Source: JAABSQ01 sp041642315
GTDB taxonomy: Bacteria > Desulfobacterota > Desulfobacteria > Desulfobacterales > Desulfococcaceae
Length of the DNA stretch: 6,545 bases
Direction of reading: 5' to 3'
NCBI GenBank assembly: GCA_041642315.1
Contig: JBEPWQ010000221.1
Location: 1 to 6,545, forward strand
Numbering within the stretch: position 1 is the first letter of the stretch; each line of letters begins with the position of its first letter. The notes beneath the pieces are model-generated. The model was given only the letters and a program-made list of their open reading frames with translations. It was not told the DNA's origin and did not search any database. Below are positions 1-6,166 of the stretch, piece by piece. Position numbers and translations under genes: made by a program.

Positions 1-3000
1 GCCGGATGGATCGATAATGACACTTTTTTCGATCTCGCCTTTCTTCGGGGGCGGCTCATGGCCGAAGCCGGATCGGCGCTTCCGGGCACCATGACGGCGG
101 TAAAGGCCCCTCTGGAGGAGATCGACCGCCTGATTCGATCCGAAAACCTGGATGTGGTGCTGGCCAACCGGAATTCCCCGGAACAGGGGGTGCTTTCCGG
201 AAGTGAAGCGGCCATTCAACAGGCCGAAGCGGCCTGTCGAGAGAAGGGGTTCGGTGTCCGGCGGCTGCCCGTTTCCGCCGCCTTTCACAGCCGCATGATG
301 ACCGATGCGGCTCGGCCCTTTGCGGAGGCGGTGAAAGCGGCCGCGGTAACCCCGACCGGGATTCCCGTGTTTTCCAATGCCACGGGAACCCCATACCCCG
401 AAGACCCTGACGCCGCCAAAACCGTATTGGGGGAACAGATCCTTTCTCCGGTGGATTTCGTCAATGAAATCAAAAATATGTTTGAATCGGGAGTCCGGAC
501 CTTTGTGGAGGTGGGCCCAAAATCGGTGCTGACCGGCCTGGTCAAAAACATCCTCAAGGGGCTTCCTTTTCATGCGATACCGGTGGACCTTTCGGGCGGA
601 CGCCGCTTCGGAATCACCGATCTGGCGCGTCTGCTGTGCCATCTTGCGGTTCTCGGACATTCGGTGGACCTGGAAAAATGGGAAGGCCCGTTGCCGCCCA
701 AGCGAAAACCCCGCATGCGGATTCCGTTGACCGGCGCCAATTACCGGTCCCCCTCCAAGGTTCCCAAACCGGTTCCGGCCGGTCGGAAAGCGCGACAGTT
801 TCAATCGACCAAAAAAGAAGAAAAATCTGTGAACCCCGATTTATTCGAACCGGAGAATAGGTCAAGATCGGCCAACCCGGTCTCCTCGGTTCCAACGGAA
901 GTTCCCGAAAACCACCAACAGGATGTTCATCCTGCAAAAAGATCGCCCGCAGAACCCGACGCCACGAACTGCACCCAGACGGCGAGAGATCCTGCCGGGG
1001 AATATAAGAGGATCATGAAAAAAACAGACAATCCCACTCCGAACCCAAATCAATCCGCTTTTGTGGCGGATGCCTTTCGGGCGGTCCAGGAAGGGCTGAA
1101 ATCGATGCAGGCCCTGCAGATGCAGACCGCGGAAACCCACAAGAGATTTCTGGAATCCCAGACCCAGGCGGGCCGCACCCTTCAGGAGATGATGGAGAGC
1201 ACGCAGCGGCTGGCGGAAGCATCCATGGGGATTCAAGGGGGAATTCATGGCGGGCTTCAGGCGCAGCGACTTGCTGCACCCCGGGTTTCTGAATCTCAAG
1301 AGAATGCTCCAGATATCCGAATTCAAAATCCGAAGCCGCTTCATCCGGCTCCTGCCAAACGGACGGAATCTCCGGCGCCGGAACAGACCCGGGCCGAAGC
1401 CCCGAGCCGGATGCAGACGCCGGCCCCTGAATCGAACCCTGCCGGATCCGATTTCTCCCGGCCGATGGCGCGGCGATCGACTCAGGCGCAGGTCGAACCG
1501 GCCCCTGCCGCGGAACCGGGACCGACTGCTGATTCCGGCAGGGCACGAATCGAAGAAATTCTCCTGGAGGTGGTGAGTGAATTGACCGGTTACCCGGCCG
1601 AGATGCTCGCTTTGGGCATGGACATCGAGGCGGATCTCGGAATCGATTCCATCAAACGGGTGGAGATACTTTCCTCTTTTGAAGAAAAGATGCCTGAACT
1701 GCCGCCGGTCTCCCCGGAGATCATGTCCACCCTCAAAACCCTGGGCCAGGTGGTCGAATACCTGATCGGAGAGGGGGCCGCAAGCCCGGCTTTCGAAAAG
1801 GCTTCATCGCCTGCGGCCGCAACTTCCGAAGAATCCGCTTCGAATGGGACGGGGTACCGGGAGCGGGTGGAAGGGATTCTCCTGGAGGTGGTGAGTGAAT
1901 TGACCGGCTACCCGGAGGAGATGCTCGCTTTAGACATGGACATCGAAGCGGACCTGGGGATCGATTCCATTAAACGGGTGGAAATCCTGTCTTCGTTTGA
2001 GGAAAAGATGCCTGAACTGCCGCCGGTTTCCCCGGAGATGATGTCTTCTCTCCAAACCTTGGGCCAGATCGTTGCGTATATTACCGATGCCGGAGGAGAC
2101 GTTTCCTCCCCAAATTCCGGAAACGGCGTCTACCAGGCGGCTGAACCGGCCGAGATCGCTTCCGATACCGATTCTCCTGAAGCCGGTTCCGCGCCGGCCG
2201 TCGAGACCATCCTGCTGGAGGTGGTGAGCGAGCTGACCGGGTATCCGTCGGAAATGCTCGCGCTGGACATGGACATCGAAGCGGATCTGGGGATCGATTC
2301 CATCAAGCGGGTGGAGATATTGTCCTCTTTTGAGGAAAAGATGCCGAAACTGCCGCCGGTCTCCCCGGAGATGATGTCCACCCTCAAGACCCTGGGCCAG
2401 ATCGTCGACTACCTGGGGGAGGCGGCCGGGGATGGAAAGAGAACGCAGGAGCCGGCTCCTGAAGAGGGCTCTTCTTCCCCGGAACCGCCGCCCGACCCGG
2501 AAACAAAGCCGGAACGGGTGGAAAAAAAGATCGTCAGGCCGGTGCGAAAGCCGCTGGATATCGAGAATATTGTTGACATCCCGGCTGATCGGCCGGTCTT
2601 CATCACACAGGACCCGGGCGGCCTGGGTGCGGCACTGGCGGTCGAACTGGAAGGGAAGGGAATGACCGCGATTTCGGATTCACCGGAGAATCTCCTGAAA
2701 ACCGATCTTTCCAATGCCGGGGGAATGGTGATCCTGGCCGAAGCCTGGAGTGTTCATGATGACCGGTTTTTGAAGTCGGCATTTGAACTGGCCCGAAAAG
2801 CGGCGCCCGCCCTGCTGGCATCCGCGGCTGAAAAGGGGGCCTGCTTTGCCACCGTGAGTCGAATGGACGGCCGCTTCGGTTTCTCTGAAAATGGATTCGG
2901 AAGCAGTTTTCAGGGCGGACTGGCCGGTTTGAGCAAGACCGCATCCGCGGAGTGGGTCGGGGTCTGTTCCCGTGCCGTGGATGTGGACTCGAACTGGAAA

Positions 3001-4881
3001 AACCTGCAGGCGGTGGTCAAAGCGGTTGCCGCAGAGATCCTCACGCCGGGGCCGATGGAAGTCGGCCTTACCTCGGACGGCCGCTGGGAACTGGAACTCT
3101 CCGCTTCAGCATATCCCGAAGGGAGGATTCACCTGCAGCCGAAGGATGTGGTGGTGGTCACCGGCGGGGCCCGGGGGGTGACCGCCGCGTCGACTCTGGC
3201 CCTTGCCCGGGAGGTCGGCCCCCTGATTATCGTTTTGCTGGGGCGGTCACCGCTGCCGGAACCCGAACCGGAGTGGCTGTCTTTGCTGACCGATGCAGCG
3301 TCCATGAAAAAGGCGATCCTGGAGCACGACTTTCAGGGCCGCTCCGTCACACCGGCGGAGCTGGAGACCGCCTTTCGGGAGCGACAGGCCGGCCGGGAGA
3401 TACTGGAAAACATTGAACGGCTTCGTGCCGCCGGTTCCGAGGTCCTCTATTATTCGGTCGATGTCCGGGAGGCCGCGCGGGTCGAGCAGATCATCCGGGA
3501 GGTCCGCAGCACCGGCGGTCCGGTCAAGGCGGTGATTCACGGCGCCGGCGCCCTGGCCGACCGGTATATCGCCGACAAAACTCCGGAACAATTCGCCCAT
3601 GTCTTCGACACCAAGGTAGAGGGCATGGAGGCGCTTTTAAACGCTGTGGGCGATGATCCGCTGCGGTATCTGGTTTTCTTTTCTTCCGTGGCCGCCCGGA
3701 TGGGCAACCAGGGGCAGGTCGACTATGCCATGGCCAACGAGGTGCTCAACAAGCGGGCGCGGCTGGAGGCATGGAAACGGCCGGACTGCCGTGTGATCGC
3801 CTTCAACTGGGGGCCCTGGGAAGGCGGTATGGTGACGCCCAGTCTTCAACGGGAATTCGAGCGCCGGGGAATCGACTTGATTCCGCCGGCGGCGGGGGCC
3901 CGGAGTATGGTGGATGAAATGCGGGGGAATGCACAGGGGCCGGTGGAGGTGGTGATCGGAGCCGGATTCAATACCGACCGAAGCATCACCCGATCCAAAG
4001 CAGAACCACCGCCTCGCAAGGTACCGCGAGCCTTGACCCAATCCTTTCAGCGGGAACTCGATCTGGAGCGGTATCCCATCCTTTCCGCCCATGTTCTGGG
4101 GGGAAAGGCGATGGTTCCCTTTTCTTTGATGACGGAATGGCTGGGCCACGGCGCGCTTCATGAAAATCCGGGTCTCTATCTCCACGGGCTGGAGAATATG
4201 CGGCTTCTAAAAGAGGTCGAAATTCAACGGGGATCCAAACGGCTGATTCGTCTGCTGGCCGGCAAAGCCAAACGAAAGGGCGGGATGTATGAAGCCGATG
4301 TCGAGTTGAGAAACGGCTTCAGGGGCAAAGACGACCTGGTTCACTTCAGCGCCCGGGCCATTCTGAACGATATGCCGCCTCGTAATTCCCCGGAGTATTC
4401 ACCCTCCCTGGATATCCACGCCAAGACCTATAACCGGCCCATGGACGAGATTTATGATGCGGTGCTCTATCAGGGAGTAGATCTTCGGGGAATTCGAGAA
4501 ATCGTGAGCTGCTCCGCTGACGGAGTGGTGGCCAGACTCGCCCCGGCACCGTCCCCGGACCGGTGGATGACCGAACCGCTTCGAAGTCGGTGGATCGGGG
4601 ATCCCCTGGTTCTCGATTCGGCCTTTCAGATGGCCGTCGTCTGGTGCTATGAAGAGAAAGGCGCACTCTCTCTTCCGAGTGCCGGCACCTCTTACCGGCA
4701 GTATCGGCAGCAGTTCCCTTCAGACGGGGTAGTCGCGGTTCTGGAAGTCAGGGAGGCGGACAGCCGCCGCATGATGGGGGATTTTACCTTTCTAGACGGG
4801 GAAGGTGCGGTAGTGGCGCGACTGGAAGGTTATGAAGCGGTGATGGATGAATCCCTGGTCAAAATGTTGAAGGCTTCCTGA
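1..4881 (+). CDS. PfaA-like PUFA/polyketide synthase subunit, 5'-truncated (AT-ACP-ACP-ACP-KR-DH)
   Basis: Type I iterative fatty-acid/polyketide synthase subunit, cytosolic. The frame is open from base 1, so the true start and the ketosynthase lie upstream; 1626 residues are visible (numbered from base 1). Residues 1-190 are the C-terminal half of an acyltransferase: RGRLM with Arg16, equivalent to the malonate-carboxylate Arg of FabD, and AAFH with catalytic His96. AAFH resembles the malonyl-type HAFH motif, so malonyl loading is inferred. A Pro/Ala/Glu-rich linker follows, with a Gln-rich helical stretch at 354-412. Three ACPs carry phosphopantetheine serines 550, 656 and 767. Residues 853-1050 are the structural half-KR; 1050-1320 the catalytic KR (TGGARG at 1054-1059, Lys1205, Ser1229, Tyr1242, Asn1246). 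The DH at 1355-1620 has H-x3-G-x4-P (His1364) and D-x3-Q (Asp1539). The HGAGALAD motif and the long insert after the KR nucleotide-binding site resemble PfaA. No enoyl reductase or thioesterase is seen. The product cannot be read from sequence. Confidence 0.93.
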   Translation, partial: AGWIDNDTFFDLAFLRGRLMAEAGSALPGTMTAVKAPLEEIDRLIRSENLDVVLANRNSPEQGVLSGSEAAIQQAEAACREKGFGVRRLPVSAAFHSRMMTDAARPFAEAVKAAAVTPTGIPVFSNATGTPYPEDPDAAKTVLGEQILSPVDFVNEIKNMFESGVRTFVEVGPKSVLTGLVKNILKGLPFHAIPVDLSGGRRFGITDLARLLCHLAVLGHSVDLEKWEGPLPPKRKPRMRIPLTGANYRSPSKVPKPVPAGRKARQFQSTKKEEKSVNPDLFEPENRSRSANPVSSVPTEVPENHQQDVHPAKRSPAEPDATNCTQTARDPAGEYKRIMKKTDNPTPNPNQSAFVADAFRAVQEGLKSMQALQMQTAETHKRFLESQTQAGRTLQEMMESTQRLAEASMGIQGGIHGGLQAQRLAAPRVSESQENAPDIRIQNPKPLHPAPAKRTESPAPEQTRAEAPSRMQTPAPESNPAGSDFSRPMARRSTQAQVEPAPAAEPGPTADSGRARIEEILLEVVSELTGYPAEMLALGMDIEADLGIDSIKRVEILSSFEEKMPELPPVSPEIMSTLKTLGQVVEYLIGEGAASPAFEKASSPAAATSEESASNGTGYRERVEGILLEVVSELTGYPEEMLALDMDIEADLGIDSIKRVEILSSFEEKMPELPPVSPEMMSSLQTLGQIVAYITDAGGDVSSPNSGNGVYQAAEPAEIASDTDSPEAGSAPAVETILLEVVSELTGYPSEMLALDMDIEADLGIDSIKRVEILSSFEEKMPKLPPVSPEMMSTLKTLGQIVDYLGEAAGDGKRTQEPAPEEGSSSPEPPPDPETKPERVEKKIVRPVRKPLDIENIVDIPADRPVFITQDPGGLGAALAVELEGKGMTAISDSPENLLKTDLSNAGGMVILAEAWSVHDDRFLKSAFELARKAAPALLASAAEKGACFATVSRMDGRFGFSENGFGSSFQGGLAGLSKTASAEWVGVCSRAVDVDSNWKNLQAVVKAVAAEILTPGPMEVGLTSDGRWELELSASAYPEGRIHLQPKDVVVVTGGARGVTAASTLALAREVGPLIIVLLGRSPLPEPEPEWLSLLTDAASMKKAILEHDFQGRSVTPAELETAFRERQAGREILENIERLRAAGSEVLYYSVDVREAARVEQIIREVRSTGGPVKAVIHGAGALADRYIADKTPEQFAHVFDTKVEGMEALLNAVGDDPLRYLVFFSSVAARMGNQGQVDYAMANEVLNKRARLEAWKRPDCRVIAFNWGPWEGGMVTPSLQREFERRGIDLIPPAAGARSMVDEMRGNAQGPVEVVIGAGFNTDRSITRSKAEPPPRKVPRALTQSFQRELDLERYPILSAHVLGGKAMVPFSLMTEWLGHGALHENPGLYLHGLENMRLLKEVEIQRGSKRLIRLLAGKAKRKGGMYEADVELRNGFRGKDDLVHFSARAILNDMPPRNSPEYSPSLDIHAKTYNRPMDEIYDAVLYQGVDLRGIREIVSCSADGVVARLAPAPSPDRWMTEPLRSRWIGDPLVLDSAFQMAVVWCYEEKGALSLPSAGTSYRQYRQQFPSDGVVAVLEVREADSRRMMGDFTFLDGEGAVVARLEGYEAVMDESLVKMLKAS
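1006..1236 (+). other. Helical AT-ACP linker with a start-like internal ATG
   Basis: This part of the megasynthase follows the acyltransferase and a low-complexity linker. At 1015 an in-frame ATG follows a purine-rich AAGAGG run (1006-1011) and begins MKKTDN, a start-like context that is A-rich compared with the surrounding gene. From 1060 the protein turns into a Gln/Glu/Met-rich stretch containing LKSMQALQMQTAETHKRFLE, likely one or two long amphipathic helices suited to docking or dimerisation, before the Pro/Ala-rich tether to ACP1. The reading frame is continuous, so this is not an annotated gene boundary. The spacing from GAGG to ATG is only 3 bases, shorter than usual, which weakens the case for internal initiation. 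Confidence 0.45.
1549..2433 (+). repeat. Tandem triplicated acyl-carrier-protein module inside the megasynthase
   Basis: Three near-identical ACP units at about 1549-1770, 1867-2094 and 2203-2433, joined by divergent Ala/Ser/Pro/Glu-rich spacers. Each has the helix ILLEVVSELTGYP, the attachment motif DLGIDSIKRVEIL and a conserved C-terminal half with LPPVSPE. The modified serine codons are at 1648, 1966 and 2299, spaced 106 and 111 residues apart. The repeats persist at DNA level: bases 1558-1589 and 1876-1907 are identical for 32 bases, while third-position changes accumulate elsewhere. Small differences mark the units: LALG versus LALD before MDIEADLG, and MPKL instead of MPEL in unit 3. 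Tandem ACPs are a hallmark of PUFA synthases, where carrier number is known to influence output. Recent duplication or gene conversion is inferred. Confidence 0.93.
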
Positions 4882-4902
4882 TTCAATTCAGAAGCCGCGG
4901 TG

Positions 4903-4927
4903 GGGGCGGGGACTTTTTTCCCGCTCC
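4903..4927 (+). terminator. Possible transcription-ending hairpin after the megasynthase gene
   Basis: GGGGCGGG at 4903-4910 pairs with CCCGCTCC at 4920-4927 (8 pairs, one G-T wobble) around a 9-base loop that itself contains six T. It begins 21 bases after the megasynthase stop, the usual place for a terminator. It lacks the T tract after the stem that defines an intrinsic terminator, since the T run is in the loop. It could instead act as a 3'-end stabilising structure or be fortuitous in GC-rich sequence. Confidence 0.35.
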
Positions 4928-5069
4928 GCTTTCATGAATATTTCAGTCTCGAATATGAGGCCTGTCCATCAGAGAAACAGCCCGGCGGATCAATTGCCGA
5001 ACCCTCCTTATCGACCGGGGAGGGAAACTTCAATTCGGCCGTTGCGTTGCGGGGGTCACGCCATTGCCG

Positions 5070-5091
5070 GCGGCTCTCCGAAACGGGCCGC
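5070..5091 (-). terminator. Possible hairpin downstream of the 89-residue gene
   Basis: GCGGC at 5070-5074 pairs with GCCGC at 5087-5091, and an inner CCG/CGG closes an AAA loop, with a 3-base bulge between them. It lies 33 bases past the stop of the - strand 89-residue gene, where an operon end is expected. No T tract follows on either strand, so intrinsic termination is not well supported. Confidence 0.25.
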
Positions 5092-5124
5092 GGAATGCAT
5101 CCGGGGAAGGCCGACCCATTCGGT

Positions 5125-5394
5125 TTACGAGAAAGATGTGTGGTCCCGAAGCAATTCATTGGCCGCTACGATGTCGTAGGCGCGGTTCGGGTCGAATCCG
5201 CCCGATTTTTTTCCATAGATGGCGGATGCCTCTTTGATGGCCCGGTACGGCACCCAGCCGTGTTCTTCCCATAATTTTTCGTCATCCTGGTTCCACATTC
5301 GAAAACTGACGTCCGGCCCGGTCCGCCGGACGTACATTCGAATCCGCTTGTTCGCGGGGAAGGGATAGTAGTAGAGACCTCTTTTATCTTGCAT
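5125..5394 (-). CDS. Small conserved-looking protein of unknown function (89 aa)
   Basis: I do not recognise a characterised family. The 89-residue product has no signal peptide, membrane segment or cysteine. It is rich in aromatic and charged residues: an N-terminal YYYPFP followed by a basic stretch (KRIRMYVRR), a central FRMWNQDDEKLWEEHGWVPY segment, and a C-terminal part with KKSGGFDPNRAYD. This looks like a compact soluble alpha/beta protein, and the composition is that of a real gene. The start is supported by an AAGGA ribosome-binding site (5409-5405) 10 bases before the ATG. The ATG lies inside the end of the cysteine-rich gene, overlapping it by 11 bases in another frame, so the two are probably cotranscribed and translationally coupled. 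A role linked to the cysteine-rich protein is inferred from position only. Confidence 0.75.
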   Translation of the reverse strand: MQDKRGLYYYPFPANKRIRMYVRRTGPDVSFRMWNQDDEKLWEEHGWVPYRAIKEASAIYGKKSGGFDPNRAYDIVAANELLRDHTSFS

Positions 5395-6016
5395 GATCGA
5401 TAATTCCTTTTTCGGAAGCGATTTTTTTGACCCGGAGCAGCCCCGGGCTGTTGTGCAGGTACATCAATGCGCTCCGGCATTCCCGGTCGATGAAATACTG
5501 TTCCAGATCATCGAACAGGACCGGCCGGTCCGGCCAGGTGAACCGCTTTTTTTGTGTCTCGAGTTCGTTCCAGGTCCGTTCAAGGCCGGGATTTCCGCCG
5601 AAGACCGCCTTCCGGGCCGGATCGCACAGAAACATTTCGCAGACGATCGGCTTTACCCGCCACAGGCACCCCTTTTCAGACAGGTAGACGCACTTGAAGC
5701 CGGTGTTTTCCCGCTTCAGGACCTCGACCAGCCGGTCGATCTCCTCCGGTTCGGCATCCAGGAGGTTGATGACCACATCCGCGAAAAAGGTGATGATGCC
5801 GTCCTTGGAGCAGCAGGCGCTGACCCGGTTCTGATAGCAGTTGCGGGTGCAGGTCTCGCTGAAATGATCGGACAGAAAGGCGTCCACCCGGTCCCGAAAG
5901 AAGAGGTAATCCTCGATTCGCTCTCGAAGCCGGCTCCGCTCGTTCGGGTCCAGTATCCGCAGAAGCCGCCGGACCGCCGTGATCGACTCCAGCTGTTCGG
6001 TTTGATAGATGTTCAT
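5384..6016 (-). CDS. Cysteine-rich YkgJ-like putative metal-binding protein (210 aa)
   Basis: Predicted cytosolic protein with two cysteine clusters: C56-x3-C60-x7-C68-C69, then C109-x7-C117-x8-C126-x4-C131, plus a lone C180. The second cluster, GCLWRVKPIVCEMFLC, resembles the C-x-x-y-x-x-RP-x-x-C-R-x-f-x-C signature of the YkgJ/UPF0153 family, annotated as zinc- or iron-chelating or Fe-S binding. The metal and function are unknown. Residues 1-50 are charged and helical, and another helix (LLDAEPEEIDRLVEVLKREN) separates the clusters. I chose the ATG at 6016: it is preceded by GGAA 8 bases upstream, and the residues encoded further upstream look non-coding. In-frame ATGs at 6025 and 6100 are alternatives; the latter has GGAAGAG 11 bases upstream. 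The frame also runs back into the reductase gene, which I reject. The 3' end overlaps the 89-residue gene by 11 bases. Confidence 0.82.
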   Translation of the reverse strand: MNIYQTEQLESITAVRRLLRILDPNERSRLRERIEDYLFFRDRVDAFLSDHFSETCTRNCYQNRVSACCSKDGIITFFADVVINLLDAEPEEIDRLVEVLKRENTGFKCVYLSEKGCLWRVKPIVCEMFLCDPARKAVFGGNPGLERTWNELETQKKRFTWPDRPVLFDDLEQYFIDRECRSALMYLHNSPGLLRVKKIASEKGIIDHAR

Positions 6017-6025
6017 AGGGTGCAT

Positions 6026-6054
6026 TCCATAGGGAAACCGGGAGGGTCTGTCAA
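6026..6054 (-). promoter_or_regulatory. Candidate sigma-70-type promoter for the cysteine-rich gene
   Basis: On the - strand a perfect TTGACA (6054-6049) is followed by a 17-base spacer and TATGGA (6031-6026), which keeps the TAT of the -10 consensus. Transcription would start near 6019, only about 3 bases before the ATG at 6016, giving an almost leaderless mRNA. If translation began at 6100 the element would lie inside the coding region and be fortuitous. Confidence 0.45.
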
Positions 6055-6143
6055 GCGGATAAACAACCTCGCTGCGGCAGTTGCGCCGTGCATTTTCCAT
6101 GGGCGGTTCGACTCTTCCAGACGGCACTTCCGGTCGTGGATCG

Positions 6144-6166
6144 GGCTGTTCGAAGAACCCGTTTTT
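6144..6166 (+). other. Small hairpin followed by T5 at the end of the reductase gene
   Basis: On the + strand GTTC-GAA-GAAC (6148-6158), extended by GG/CC across a 2-base CT bulge (6144-6160), is followed by a run of five T (6162-6166). This is terminator-like for + strand transcripts, yet the adjacent genes run on the - strand. For the reductase mRNA it lies just past the stop codon without a trailing T run. It may limit antisense transcription into the reductase gene, or be chance. Confidence 0.3.

Larger units (their letters stand above)
4882..5124. other. Convergent intergenic gap, no gene supported
   Basis: This stretch separates the stop of the megasynthase gene from the stop of the 89-residue gene on the opposite strand. 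Open frames cross it on both strands, but their products are compositionally odd (Arg/Pro/Gly-rich), match no family I recognise, and the longest + strand one runs into the antisense of the 89-residue gene. It contains two GC-rich inverted repeats, listed separately. No tRNA, small-RNA signature or promoter is evident. Confidence 0.6.

Noticed and set aside
58..60. ATG at 58 as the start of the megasynthase
   Set aside because: The frame is open to base 1 and the upstream residues fit the acyltransferase helix ending in RGRLM, so this Met is internal.
1013..1546. 177-residue - strand frame antisense to the AT-ACP linker
   Set aside because: Pro/Ser/Gly-rich composition mirrors the GC-rich linker; no motif or ribosome-binding site seen.
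1549..2433. CRISPR-like or mobile tandem repeat
   Set aside because: The repeats are in-frame ACP domains with conserved phosphopantetheine motifs, fully explained by protein domain duplication.
3637..4185. 182-residue - strand frame antisense to the KR-DH region
   Set aside because: His/Pro/Arg-rich shadow with no recognisable motif, opposite a clearly coding domain.
4900..5274. + strand open frames in the convergent gap (also 4934-5179)
   Set aside because: Low-quality composition, no convincing ribosome-binding site, and they overlap the antisense of the supported 89-residue gene.
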